Assembly (NCBI GenBank): GCA_045127535.1
Contig: JBGVQN010000045.1
Coordinates: forward strand, 78,405-142,404
Source of the DNA: UBA2942 sp045127535
GTDB taxonomy: Bacteria > Bacillota > Clostridia > Lachnospirales > Lachnospiraceae
Length of the DNA: 64,000 nt
Direction of reading: 5' to 3'
The position numbers and the translations under genes were made by a program. Shown in pieces: positions 22,610 through 32,215 of this stretch (position 1 is the stretch's first letter; each line of letters opens with the position of its first letter). The notes beneath the pieces were generated by a model, which saw only the letters and a program-made list of their open reading frames with translations, made no database searches and was not told the origin of the DNA.

Positions 22610-23626
22610 TCAAGCCTCTTTTTTTCTGAAAGACAGAAATGCACCTGCAGCAGATGCACATAAAGCTACAAGAGGCAGTACAGCTGCAAAATCACCTGTA
22701 TCAGGAGATTCAGGTGCCTCAGGAACTTCAGAAGCAGCTAAGAATGCTGTTGCGTCTGCATACACCTCATCAATATCCAGGTACATTTCCCGAACCAGTT
22801 CTTCTAAATCAGGGGAACTAAAGGAAGGATCGTTGAAGATTCCATCATACAGTTCAATGAAAGCAGTTGCAGTTTCTTCATTGGGATCTTCTATATATGC
22901 ATTATAAGCATCTTCTACTGTGTTAAGAACATTTGCATTCACATAATCAGCAAAGACAAGAGACCAGGCTGATGCTCCGTCAGCTTCTTCTAACAATAAT
23001 GCAAGTTCGTCTAATTCTGCTGCTGTCAGTTCATTGAAAGTATCTGTTACTGCTTCAAAAGCTGCAATACCAGCATCCAGATCTTCGCCCCAGCCAGTGA
23101 GCAAACCATATGTAAGCTCCAGATATGCATTATACACTGTTACAACAGAATCAGAAGGCATATCGGTTAATGCCTGCTGATAATCTGCTTCCAGCTTAGG
23201 GATCATTGCATACATCAAAGCAGCAAATTCTTCATCAGAAGCCACATAAACTTCATAAGTATCTACAAAGTCTAATGCAGTTTTTATATTTGGTTCTGCT
23301 ATGTATGCATCATGGATATCAGCGATGCCAACAATAAAGGCAGCAGTAAGCAGGTTTTCAAAAAATGCCTCATCCAGAGAAACCAGTTCTTCCTGCTGTT
23401 CATCTGAAAGATCTTCAGCTGCTGCTTCAAAGGTTGCCAGGGTGTTGGTCAAGGCTTCCAAATCTGCATTGGCGATTGCTTCTGTGAACTCCAGATATGC
23501 ATCATAAGCTGCCTGGACAGCCGGATCATCTGTCACTGCATCAGAGCCTTCTGCTGCCAAAGCTGGCATTGTAAATAAGAACAGCATACTTACAGATAAA
23601 ATAAAACTCATGATCTTCTTCTTCAT
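22610..23626 (-). CDS. secreted surface protein with TGD-type wall-sorting tail
   Basis: 338 residues from ATG 23626, which follows AGGAGA; the frame extends to a GTG at 23674 without a ribosome site. Residues 1-25 are a signal peptide (MKKKIMSFILSVSMLFLF then ending ALA-AEG). The mature part is acidic, helical and Ala/Glu-rich, with several similar segments containing AYDAYLEFTEAI, VYNAYLELTYGL, AYNAYIEDPNEETA and IHDAYIAEPNIKTA, suggesting a repeated helical hairpin. The C-terminus has SPDTGDF, a hydrophobic segment (AVLPLVALCASAAGAFLSF) and RKKEA, a variant of the LPXTG sortase signal seen in Lachnospiraceae. No enzymatic motif is visible; function unknown. Confidence 0.78.
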   Translation of the reverse strand: MKKKIMSFILSVSMLFLFTMPALAAEGSDAVTDDPAVQAAYDAYLEFTEAIANADLEALTNTLATFEAAAEDLSDEQQEELVSLDEAFFENLLTAAFIVGIADIHDAYIAEPNIKTALDFVDTYEVYVASDEEFAALMYAMIPKLEADYQQALTDMPSDSVVTVYNAYLELTYGLLTGWGEDLDAGIAAFEAVTDTFNELTAAELDELALLLEEADGASAWSLVFADYVNANVLNTVEDAYNAYIEDPNEETATAFIELYDGIFNDPSFSSPDLEELVREMYLDIDEVYADATAFLAASEVPEAPESPDTGDFAAVLPLVALCASAAGAFLSFRKKEA

Positions 23627-23709
23627 AGATAGTCTCCTTTCGTACATGGGATAAATAGGTAATATCCATTTCACAGCATCACTTACAAAGCTATGCTGCC
23701 TGATACTGC

Positions 23710-24435
23710 TTAATCCCCAAGCTTGATTTTGATCCCGCCATCATTGCTGGAACTGCTGCCTACACGCAGATACGGTGTCAGAGCCTGTGCGGTATTGATG
23801 ACCGGCATAGACTGGATATATACCTTGCCGGGGCCAGTGATTTTTGTGTGGAAGATTCCTTCACCACCAAAGAGCGCATTTTTCACGCCCTGAACGGTCT
23901 GAATGTCCATTGTACAGCTTTCGCTCATTGCAGCCAGATAGCCGGTGTCAGCAATGATGCTTTCCCCTGCAGCCAGGTCGTATTCTTTGCAGTAACCATC
24001 GATCTCAATAAATACCATGCCGTTGCCGCTGATTTTCTGCATAATGAAGCCTTCACCGCCAAACAGACCCTTTCCCAGTGACTTCTGAAAGTACACAGAA
24101 CGGTCAAGGCCTTTTTCCATTGCAAGGAAGCCGTACTTTTGCACGATAATACCGTTGTTCTCTGTCACCTGATAAGGAATGATGGAGCCGGGGAAGCTGG
24201 AAGCAAAAGCGATCATGCCTGCGCCTCCTTCCGCAGTGTATTCATTCATAAACATGGATTCACCTGAGATCAGTCTGCCAAACATCTTTTTGACGCCGCC
24301 TCCGGTATTGGTATTCATTTTCATGTTGGGACTCATCCAGCTCATAGCACCGCTTTCGGTACAAATGGTCTGTCCTGCTTCAGGATAGCAGATCACAACC
24401 GGAAGATTGCCGCCCTCGATTTCGTACTTTAACAT
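23710..24435 (-). CDS. TIGR00266/AIM24 family protein
   Basis: 241 residues, GGAGGG before the ATG. A Gly-rich beta-helix-like protein with the family pattern: ICTESGAMSWMSPNMKMNTNTGGG near the N-terminus (segments below 20 residues each), SGESMFMNEYTAEGGAGMIAF, then GEGFIMQKISGNGMVFIEIDG and FGGEGIFHTKITGPGKVYIQS near the C-terminus. The family is widely conserved from bacteria to yeast mitochondria (Aim24), without a proven biochemical role in bacteria. It stands alone between the surface protein and the kinase promoter. No signal peptide or membrane segments. Confidence 0.85.
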   Translation of the reverse strand: MLKYEIEGGNLPVVICYPEAGQTICTESGAMSWMSPNMKMNTNTGGGVKKMFGRLISGESMFMNEYTAEGGAGMIAFASSFPGSIIPYQVTENNGIIVQKYGFLAMEKGLDRSVYFQKSLGKGLFGGEGFIMQKISGNGMVFIEIDGYCKEYDLAAGESIIADTGYLAAMSESCTMDIQTVQGVKNALFGGEGIFHTKITGPGKVYIQSMPVINTAQALTPYLRVGSSSSNDGGIKIKLGD

Positions 24436-24643
24436 ATGGACCCTCCTTTTGAGATAAATCAGTGAATCTTTTCATCCGATGGGATGATTATGAATGTCAT
24501 GATAGTGTTGCTGAAAAAAGTATCAGAACTGCAACGAGGATGAGATTCACGTTTCTACTATATATTATATAGGAAAGGATTGGGGAAGGCAATAGACCTT
24601 TCGCCAACAGGAGAAAATCTGCATGAACGGGAGAATCTTATAA

Positions 24644-24671
24644 TTGACAAAAAACAGTTTTTCTGTATCAT
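24644..24671 (+). promoter_or_regulatory. promoter of the sensor kinase gene
   Basis: TTGACA (24644-24649), 16-bp spacer, TATCAT (24666-24671), 44 bp before the TTG start at 24715. The apparently intact promoter suggests the disrupted kinase gene is still transcribed. Confidence 0.55.
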
Positions 24672-24714
24672 TATAATAGAATCATATTGTAGTCAGTTTT
24701 GGAGGTGATATCCA

Positions 24715-26616
24715 TTGAAGGAAAATGTGTAGAAAAAAATAGTTAGGATCATAATAGCCCTTGCCCTGTGTATCCTCTTTGGTGCAGCGTTGTCCATGTA
24801 TGCAAATCCAATGGAGGATGTTTCCCTGAATCTTTCCCTGACGCCGGAGGGGGAAGATTTTGCACCGGAGAATTTTGATGAGAAAGGCTGGACGGTTTAT
24901 ACCCAGGAGGGGGATACTGTAACAGAACTGACGCCCGATGGATTTGGAGGATATTTGGGAATAGAGCTGGGGCAGACCTTTTATTTTTCAAGGGTGATGG
25001 ATGAAGCATTAGAGATTCCCATCCTGCAGATCAACAGTTCAGAGTATACGTTTGCTGTATTTTTGGATGAGAATCTGATCTATACAGACTGTCCTGACTT
25101 AGATAACCGCATTGGGTATCTGACGCTGCCCATGAATGGATGGTTTCGGGAAGGATATATCACCATTTCCCTGCCGCAGGACTATCAGGGGAAAACCCTG
25201 ACCATTGCTCAGTCTATGTCAGAATATGCAGAAACTGCAACGGTCACAGCAAATCCCGCCAATGTAATGCTCTACTGTGGGTATGCTTATGAAAGCGGAT
25301 TGATTACAGAGAGCTTTACCACGGCTGTTTTGGCAGCAGTTGCATTTGTGGTAGGAGCGCTGCTGCTGTTTGTGTTTGTGCGCAATGGTGATGCGGGGAT
25401 ACTTTGCATTGCACTGGTGGCATTTTTATGGATGATTTCCACTTTGTTTGAAACATCTTTTTGTGATGCCTATTGTGGAACCCTATGGTATGACACTCCA
25501 GGAATCAGCCGGCTGCTCTCAGCACTGGCACTGTTAAGCTTCCTGACAACCAGGGCAGGGCGATGGAAAAAGATGATGTGGGGACTGATCGTCCTATATG
25601 GGCTGTCCCTCATTGGTTATATTGCCCTCACAATAGCAGATCCATGGATCAGTGATTCTCTGGCGCTGTTTTTCCGAGGTGGATTGTCAGAATGGATCCT
25701 GTGCATTGCATTTCTTTTGGTATCTGTTTTGGGAATTCTGTTTTGGCGAAAGGAAAACAGGTTCTATCGGTTGTACACACCTCTGTCTCTGGGGATGGTG
25801 GGTGCGTTTTGGGTGGTGTACCTGCTGATAGATGGCAGCTTTGTTTGGAAACAGCTTGTGCTGTCTCTTGGAAGCGGCAGTATTACCTTTGTGTATTATA
25901 GACTGCTTCCACTTATGATGTTTACTGCCTTGGCAGCAGCTCTTGTGGAGGCTGTGAGAGGTGAGCTGGATCGCCGCACGGAAAAGCAAATGTTGGAGAA
26001 ACGCCGTCAGCTTGCATTGGAAAGCTATGAAAACATGCGCCGCCAGCACGAGGAAGTCATGATGCTGCGCCATGATATGGGCAAGCATTTCCTTGCCCTG
26101 CAGGAAATGAGCAAGGAGGAAAACGTCAAAGCCTATCTGCGTGAACTCATTGGAAAGAATCAGGGGATTCGTCCTGTGGTGCAGAGCGGTAATGAAATGC
26201 TGGACATCATACTAAACAGCAAGCTCAGTGCTGCTGCAGAAGCAGGGATTAAGGTGGAGATCGTAAAGGCAAATGCACCTGAAACGCTTCCTTTTTCTGA
26301 CGCGGATCTGTGTTCTCTGGTGATGAATATTATGGACAATGCCATCACTGCAGCTGCAGGCTCTGGTGAGGCTGAGCCGCTCATCCGGTTGAATGTGCAT
26401 GTAAAAAGTGATTACCTTGCCTTTATCTGTGAAAATACAGCAGATCTGGAAAAAGATATGGAACAGACGAAGCAGCAGAGCAAAAAAGAAACCGTGCAAA
26501 AGCACGGTTTGGGTCAGAAAATCATTGCCGGGATCACGGAGCGTTATAATGGCCTGCTGGATACGGAATCTGGGGAACACCACTACAGGATTTGTGTGGA
26601 ATTTCCTCTGTATTAA
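24715..26616 (+). pseudogene. GHKL sensor histidine kinase with in-frame TAG at codon 6
   Basis: GGAGGTGAT at 24701-24709 points to a TTG start at 24715, but the frame meets TAG at 24730-24732 (codons TTG AAG GAA AAT GTG TAG). It then continues KKIVRIIIALALCILFGAAL, a signal-anchor, and stays open for 600 more codons to TAA at 26616. After an extracytoplasmic region of about 170 residues come roughly seven membrane helices (7TMR-DISM-like), a coiled linker, the H-box MMLRHDMGKHFLAL (about residue 415), the N-box MNIMDNAITAA and the G-box HGLGQKII. It belongs to the AgrC/VirS-like GHKL group that pairs with LytTR regulators; such a regulator is adjacent and convergent. Internal starts (TTG 24790, ATG 24796) would omit the signal segment. 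Read as a recent nonsense allele. Confidence 0.75.
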
Positions 26617-27321
26617 TCTGCAATGTAATCAATAAACTTCTTACGGATTGCAGCATAGCAATGGGTACGGTCTCACCGCTTTTTAAGGAAAACTCATAGG
26701 GGCGAATGTACTTGATACAGGATAGGTTTACCATATATGCACGGTGGCAGAGAAGAAAGGAAGACTTCGGAATCAGAGCCTCCACCTCATTGAATTTGAG
26801 TCTGCATTCCACCGTTTCATTGGCAAGGACAAATCTTGTGCCCCGGTCAAAGGCTTCTACATATTGAATATCTGTAAAAGAAGTCCTGTGCTTACCCCGG
26901 ATGGTAGGCAGCAGGATTTCCTTTTTTTCTGCCAGGTGCGGTAACAGTAAAGCAGAGCCTCCTTCAGTTTGCATTCATCCAGAGGCTTTGCCAGATACCG
27001 TACAGCGGATACCTCATAGCCCTGCAGCGCCATTTCCCGGTTGACAGAAATAAAAATGATATTTGCTTTATTCTGCATTTTGTTCAGCTGGGCGGCAAGC
27101 TCCATGCCATTCATCTGCCCCAGCATCACATCTAAGAGCAGGATATGAAACTGAGTACCGTTTTGAATGTGGGTAAGCAGGGGGGTGGCATCTTCATACT
27201 CAGAAATACTGTGTGCGATCCCTTCATCCTGCAGGAGCTGCTTTGCCATACTGATGATTTGTATACGATCTGCCTGTATATCATCACATACTGCGATTTT
27301 CAGTGGGTTGTCTGTGGACAT
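26613..27321 (-). pseudogene. LytTR-family response regulator, broken by two single-base deletions
   Basis: From ATG 27321 (after AGGAAAGAG) the frame encodes a receiver domain: KIAVCDDIQADRI, HILLLDVMLGQMNGMELAA (phosphoacceptor Asp), FISVNREMALQGYEV, RYLAKPLD. At a run of seven T on + (26922-26928) the homology passes to another frame: EKKEILLPTIRGKHRTS, IQYVEAFDRGTRFVL, FLLCHRAYMVNLSCIKYI, IPIA-like MLQSV, a LytTR DNA-binding domain. Near 26635-26650 it shifts again to RKKFIDYIAD and a TAA at 26613-26615, which interlocks with the kinase stop. The span is 709 nt; adding one base at each site gives 711, an intact 236-residue regulator, the usual length. It lies downstream of pyrI on the same strand. 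Confidence 0.75.
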
Positions 27322-27502
27322 GTGGTCTCTCTTTCCTGCACAGTATGTGTTTGAACAAAAATACATTGTGCATCGTTTTTTCAAAAGCCTGCTGCTGCAC
27401 TGAAAATCCTCAGGAAGGTTCCATCAGCAGACGTAATGGTTCTGATCGGGGATGTTCTTCGCTGTGTTTTCCCTACAAAGAGTTCTGTTGCAGCAGCCAA
27501 TA

Positions 27503-27925
27503 TTAGTTGTATTTTTCCTCACAATAAGCACATCTATAGATCTCATTGGCAGCATCGGTGAGATGGAACACATGAGGCAGATGTGGCTCTACAGAAGTGA
27601 TACATCTTGGATTCTTACAGCGGATCACATTGGTGATCTTTTTCGGAAGTGTCAGCTGAATCTTGTCCACTACGGTGCTGTTTTGAATAATATTAATGGT
27701 GATGTTGTGGTCGATGTAGCCCAGTGCATCCAGATCCAGAGCATCAATGCCGCACTCGATCTTAATAATGTCTTTTCGTCCCATTTTATCACTGCGTACA
27801 TTTTTGATGATAGCGATCTGGCAGTCTAATTTATCCAGTCCTAAATATTTATAAATCTGCATGCTTTTTCCGGCCTGAATGTGGTCTAATACTACACCGT
27901 TTACAATACCGCTTACATTTAACAT
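27503..27925 (-). CDS. pyrI: aspartate carbamoyltransferase regulatory chain
   Basis: 140 residues from ATG 27925, preceded by GGAGG; an open frame to 28015 would add 30 low-complexity residues and is not typical of PyrI. N-terminal allosteric domain (GIVNGVVLDHIQAGKSMQIYK, in shorter motifs) and C-terminal zinc domain with CKNPRC and YRCAYCEEKY, four Cys binding Zn2+. PyrI confers nucleotide feedback control on the PyrB catalytic trimers, the first committed step of pyrimidine synthesis. It lies 111 bp after pyrB on the same strand. The PyrBI type with a regulatory chain is found in a subset of Clostridia. Confidence 0.93.
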   Translation of the reverse strand: MLNVSGIVNGVVLDHIQAGKSMQIYKYLGLDKLDCQIAIIKNVRSDKMGRKDIIKIECGIDALDLDALGYIDHNITINIIQNSTVVDKIQLTLPKKITNVIRCKNPRCITSVEPHLPHVFHLTDAANEIYRCAYCEEKYN

Positions 27926-28036
27926 GAAAATCCTCCGTTCTACCGCATCAGCGGCTGCTGTTTCATTGCCTGCTTTGTGTACAGCAGGATTTATTTGCTC
28001 ATTACTCATACGCATGTATCCTTGGTAATGCAGAAG

Positions 28037-28954
28037 TTATACTTCCGGTGCAAGGTCTAATAAGGTCAGGATCAGTGCCATACGCACATACACTGCATAC
28101 TGCACCTGCTTGAAATAGCTGGCTCTTGGGTCATTGTCTACCTCAGGAGCGATCTCGTTGACACGTGGCAGTGGGTGCAGTACGATCATGGAATCCTTGC
28201 CAAGCTTCATCTTTTCAGCATCCAGGATGTAAGCATCCTTCATGCGGATATATTCTTCCTCATTAAAAAAGCGCTCCCGCTGTACTCTGGTCATATACAG
28301 AACGTCTAACTGGGGAAGTGCTTCATCTAAACTGGTAACCTCCTCGTACTCAAAGCCCTGCAGCACTTCATCTCTGATGTAGCTTGGAACTTTTAATTCA
28401 GGAGGAGAAATCAGTACAAATTTGATATTGGAATAGCGGGTCAGGGCGCTGATCAGAGAATGTACGGTACGGCCGAATTTTAAATCACCGCAAAGACCAA
28501 TGGTAAAATTGTCCAGACGTCCCAGTAAAGAACGGATGGACAGTAAATCTGCCAGGGTCTGGGTCGGATGCTGATGTCCGCCGTCACCTGCATTGATGAT
28601 AGGAATACTGGAATACAGGGAGGCTACGTAAGGGGCACCTTCCTTTGGATGACGCATGGCACAGATATCGGCATAGCAGCTGACAACACGAATGGTATCT
28701 TCTACGGTTTCGCCTTTGGAAGCGGAGCTGTTGTTGGCATCAGAGAATCCCAATGCCTTGCCGCCTAAATTCATCATGGCAGCCTCAAAGCTCAAACGGG
28801 TACGGGTGCTTGGTTCATAAAACAGAGTTGCGATCTTCCTGCCCTCACAAAGATGTGCATATTTGTCAGGGTTCTTTTCAATATCACTGGCCAAATCCAA
28901 AAGGCGGTTTGTTTCTTCAACTGTAAAATCCAGGGGATTTAGTAAATGTCTCAT
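28037..28954 (-). CDS. pyrB: aspartate carbamoyltransferase catalytic chain
   Basis: 305 residues, AAGGAG before the ATG. Forms carbamoyl-aspartate from carbamoyl phosphate and aspartate. Carbamoyl-phosphate loop FYEPSTRTRLSFEAAMMNLG (about 48-67), GDGGHQHPTQTLADL, LCGDLKFGRTVHSLI, and HPLPRVNEIAPEVD near the C-terminus are all intact. It leads a pyrB-pyrI unit on the - strand, and carA-carB, which make its substrate, lie 6 kb away on the + strand. A short open frame upstream overlaps the start codon as ATGA but lacks a start signal of its own. Confidence 0.96.
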   Translation of the reverse strand: MRHLLNPLDFTVEETNRLLDLASDIEKNPDKYAHLCEGRKIATLFYEPSTRTRLSFEAAMMNLGGKALGFSDANNSSASKGETVEDTIRVVSCYADICAMRHPKEGAPYVASLYSSIPIINAGDGGHQHPTQTLADLLSIRSLLGRLDNFTIGLCGDLKFGRTVHSLISALTRYSNIKFVLISPPELKVPSYIRDEVLQGFEYEEVTSLDEALPQLDVLYMTRVQRERFFNEEEYIRMKDAYILDAEKMKLGKDSMIVLHPLPRVNEIAPEVDNDPRASYFKQVQYAVYVRMALILTLLDLAPEV

Positions 28955-29331
28955 ACATAACTCCTTATCTGTCTTACATATTCAGAAAGCAGAGAATCTA
29001 AAGTTCTGCGCCTGCTGAGTATGCGTTGTGATTGATTGCCTGCACAGGAGATAAAAAACTCTGCTGCGCTGAGCATATTATATACCAAATTGGGGCGCAG
29101 GAAAAGATATATTTCCCAAATTTGCAAAAAACCGACACCCAATATGTTCTTGCGTTTCTTGCCATTCTATACTAAAATGAGAATGGCTGTTTGCAAAACC
29201 ATATCTGCAGAATGCAGAGGCAGTTTTGGTAACAGTGGAATATAAAAATACATATGAAAAATGTGCAGGAGTGCCTGACATTTATAAGTGAGGCAAAAGC
29301 CAACGCAAGTCGTGGCAGAACGGAGGATGTA
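28955..29331. promoter_or_regulatory. divergent promoter region pyrB / metY
   Basis: For metY on +: TTGCGT (29150-29155), 17-bp spacer, TAAAAT (29173-29178). For pyrB on -: TATAAT (plus 29077-29082) with a weak -35. A short hairpin with six U residues (plus 29053-29073) would lie almost at the pyrB transcription start, so its role as an attenuator is doubtful. No riboswitch consensus recognised. Confidence 0.4.
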
Positions 29332-30627
29332 ATGAGCAGAATTGAAACTACATGTGTACAGGCTGGCTATACACCAAAAAAGGGAGAATCCAGAGTACTT
29401 CCTATTTATCAGAGTACCACATTTAAGTACGATTCCAGCGAGCAGATGGCAAGATTGTTTGATTTAGAGGAAGAAGGATATTTTTATTCCAGACTGGCCA
29501 ATCCAACCTGTGATGCTGTAGCCAAAAAGATTTGTGCATTAGAGGGAGGTGTAGGTGCAGTACTTACCTCATCCGGCCAGGCTGCCAACTTTATGGCCAT
29601 TGCCAATATCTGTAATGAGGGTGATCATGTAGTCAGCTCTGCAACGATTTATGGCGGCAGTTCTAATCTTTTTACCGTTACGTTAAAGAAATTTGGTATT
29701 GATTTTACCCTGGTAGACCCAGATGCTCCATTAGAAGAACTGCAGAAAGCCATTCGTCCAAATACAAAGGCAGTATTTGCAGAGACCCTTTCCAATCCAT
29801 CCATGGTAGTATTGGATATTGACAAATTTGTGACACTTGCCCACAGCAATGGAGTACCGCTGATTATTGACAATACATTTGCTACCCCCATCAACTGCCG
29901 CCCATTTGAGTTTGGCGTTGATATTGTCACCCATTCCACTACCAAATATATGGATGGACATGCTATGAGTTTAGGGGGAGTAGTAGTTGATTCCGGTAAC
30001 TTTGACTGGATGGCACATAAGGAGAAATTCCCGGGTATGTGTGAGCCTGACGAATCCTATCATGGCATTGTATATGCAGAACGTTTTGGCAAGTTAGGAT
30101 ATATCCAGAAACTGGTAGCCCAGCTGATGCGTGACTTAGGCTCCATGCAGTCCCCTCAGAATGCATTTTTATTGAATGTAGGTCTGGAGACGCTCCATCT
30201 GCGTGTACCCCGCCATTGTGAAAATGCCCAGAAGGTAGCAGAGTATCTCTCTTCTAATCCAGATGTGGCATGGGTCAGCTATCCAGGCTTAAAGGGCAGC
30301 AAGTATTATGACCTGGCACAGAAATACATGCCAAATGGTACCTGTGGTGTCATTGCTTTTGGTTTAAAGGGCGGAAAAGAGTTTGCCATTGATTTTATGG
30401 ATCATTTAAAGCTGGCCTGCATCGTAACACATGTTGCAGATGCCCGTACCTGTGTACTTCATCCAGCCAGCCATACCCACAGACAGCTGTCTGATGAGCA
30501 GTTAATAGAAGCAGGTGTACAGCCAGATTTGATCCGTCTGTCTGTAGGAATTGAGAATGCAGAGGATATCATTGAAGATATCCAGCAGGCTTTAGATACA
30601 GTAAAGGGTGCGCATTCTGATTTATAA
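29332..30627 (+). CDS. metY: O-acetylhomoserine sulfhydrylase-type Cys/Met metabolism PLP enzyme
   Basis: 431 residues from ATG 29332, five bases after GGAGG; upstream in-frame sequence to 29254 has no ribosome site. Fold-type I PLP enzyme: SRLANPTCDAVAKKICALEGG, TSSGQAANFMAI, the Schiff-base lysine in THSTTKYMDGHAMSLGG (about residue 205), LHPASHTHRQLS and LIRLSVGIENAEDII. The family uses O-acetylhomoserine plus sulfide (or methanethiol) to form homocysteine or methionine. Some homologues act as methionine gamma-lyases, and motif reading cannot separate them completely. Length (about 430) and the SHTHRQLS segment favour the MetY branch. Confidence 0.85.
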   Translation: MSRIETTCVQAGYTPKKGESRVLPIYQSTTFKYDSSEQMARLFDLEEEGYFYSRLANPTCDAVAKKICALEGGVGAVLTSSGQAANFMAIANICNEGDHVVSSATIYGGSSNLFTVTLKKFGIDFTLVDPDAPLEELQKAIRPNTKAVFAETLSNPSMVVLDIDKFVTLAHSNGVPLIIDNTFATPINCRPFEFGVDIVTHSTTKYMDGHAMSLGGVVVDSGNFDWMAHKEKFPGMCEPDESYHGIVYAERFGKLGYIQKLVAQLMRDLGSMQSPQNAFLLNVGLETLHLRVPRHCENAQKVAEYLSSNPDVAWVSYPGLKGSKYYDLAQKYMPNGTCGVIAFGLKGGKEFAIDFMDHLKLACIVTHVADARTCVLHPASHTHRQLSDEQLIEAGVQPDLIRLSVGIENAEDIIEDIQQALDTVKGAHSDL

Positions 30628-30669
30628 TCTGCTAGCTTTTGTTTATGAAAGAAAAGGTGTTTATATCAC

Positions 30670-32166
30670 ATGAATTGCCGGCATATAAAAGAACGGATAA
30701 AAATTTCTGCAGGAAGCAGTATGCTTTGGATCGCCCTGGGAATGCTGCTTTTTGGTGGATGCGGCCAGGGCAGAGAGGAACCGGAGGTTCATGAGGAGAC
30801 TTTCTGTATGGAAAGCAGCTCATGGGAGGAAACTTCCGATACAGAATCTTTAAAAGAGAGTGGAAGTACGGCTTTGGAAGGAGATATTTCCAAAGAGCCT
30901 GCTTCTGAGGAAGTGCCTGCTGAAGAATCTGAAGAAGAAGCTCTGATGACTGTAGGTTCGTCAGAATCAGCATCTGCTGCTGAATCTGCAGAACCTTCTA
31001 CGGCAGTGGTAAATGATGGGGAGGGGGCACAGCTGTCTCCTTCCCGTATTGCCCAAATCAATGCATATACCAGGGACAATCCTGCTGCAGGATGTTACCA
31101 GGTAACATCTTTGACGCAGCTGTCCAGGGCAGAGGTTCTGGGATTGATTTATGTATATACATTTCCGGAATATCCTTATTATGCAGGGCATGAAATTACA
31201 CCAGAAGAGCGGGCGGCCATTGAGGCCAACCGGAATGTGGATGGAGTACCGGAGACTGTTACGGTACAGTATGGCATTATGACAGAGAATGGAAATGTGC
31301 GTACTTACCCCACAGCATATTCCATTACAGAAAATAACCGGTACGAGGACTTTGATTACTTCCAGGAGAGCATGTTTGCACTGGGGGAAATGGTAGCAGT
31401 GCTCCATACCTCTTCTGATGGTCAGTTTTTGTTTGTGGTAGGAGCAAATGACAAAGGCTGGGTAGAGCGCAGCAAGGTAGGTCTGACTGATCTTTCTACT
31501 TTGAAGCAGTGGGAAGCTGCCTTGCTGCACCCGGCAGTAGTTACAGAGCCTTACATTAAGCTTGATAACGGTACTGTTTTGCGTATGGGCACCACGCTTC
31601 CTCTTCTTGCCAATGATGGGGAAAACTATCATATCTGGTATCCTGTAAATCAGGGAGGAATGGTGCAGCTTACCCAGCTGGTGGTTCCTGTGCGCAATGA
31701 TCTATCAGATGGATATCTGCCTTTTACTTATCAGGGTGTAGTGAGGCGGATGCAGCAGATGCTTGGTGTGTCATATGGATGGGGAGATTCTCATATGAAT
31801 TATGACTGTTCCTCTACGGTAGGAGCGGTGTATAAGTGTTTTGGCATCTGTCTGCCGCGGAATACCGGACAGATGTATGCCACTGGCACAAGCGTATATG
31901 CCCTGGAGGGACTGAGCTTGGAGGAACGGCTGGCTAGGATACAGTCTGCACCTCCCGGGTCTCTCCTTGTGATGCCGGGACATGTGGTCATGTATTTGGG
32001 CATGGTGAATGGTACACCCCAGATTGCCCATAGTGTAACCAGGTACAGTGAAAATGGAGTAGATATGATAGAGGCATATGAATGCAGAACTACCTCACTT
32101 CATATATATACCGGCAGCGGACGGTTCTATCCGGAAGCCTTTTCCTGGCTGATCATATTTGAATAA
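30670..32166 (+). CDS. NlpC/P60 family cell-wall lipoprotein with SH3-like region
   Basis: 498 residues. The N-terminus has a signal peptide with lipobox LLFGGC (Cys at about residue 36), then an acidic Ser/Glu-rich linker of about 70 residues (ESSSWEETSDTESLKESGS and similar) that would hold the enzyme away from the membrane. Residues about 200-330 look like SH3b-type segments (VRTYPTAYSITENNRYEDF). The C-terminal NlpC/P60 cysteine peptidase domain has GVSYGWGDSHMNYDCSSTVG (nucleophile Cys) and LLVMPGHVVMYLG (His). The family cleaves D-Glu-gamma-diaminoacid peptide bonds in peptidoglycan. Probably a membrane-anchored endopeptidase in wall remodelling. Confidence 0.85.
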   Translation: MNCRHIKERIKISAGSSMLWIALGMLLFGGCGQGREEPEVHEETFCMESSSWEETSDTESLKESGSTALEGDISKEPASEEVPAEESEEEALMTVGSSESASAAESAEPSTAVVNDGEGAQLSPSRIAQINAYTRDNPAAGCYQVTSLTQLSRAEVLGLIYVYTFPEYPYYAGHEITPEERAAIEANRNVDGVPETVTVQYGIMTENGNVRTYPTAYSITENNRYEDFDYFQESMFALGEMVAVLHTSSDGQFLFVVGANDKGWVERSKVGLTDLSTLKQWEAALLHPAVVTEPYIKLDNGTVLRMGTTLPLLANDGENYHIWYPVNQGGMVQLTQLVVPVRNDLSDGYLPFTYQGVVRRMQQMLGVSYGWGDSHMNYDCSSTVGAVYKCFGICLPRNTGQMYATGTSVYALEGLSLEERLARIQSAPPGSLLVMPGHVVMYLGMVNGTPQIAHSVTRYSENGVDMIEAYECRTTSLHIYTGSGRFYPEAFSWLIIFE

Positions 32167-32215
32167 AAAGCAAAAGAATTGAAAAAACATGCCTGCCGGC
32201 AGATAGGAGAAAATT

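Noticed and set aside
27452..27829. 125-codon + strand open frame antisense to pyrI
   Set aside because: Fully antisense to a well-supported gene and without a ribosome site.
28951..29142. 63-codon open frame on the - strand ending in an ATGA overlap with the pyrB start, as a possible leader peptide
   Set aside because: No start codon with a ribosome site lies downstream of the only clear -10 (TATAAT at 29077-29082); the internal ATG is immediately next to the -10, so it would not be transcribed.
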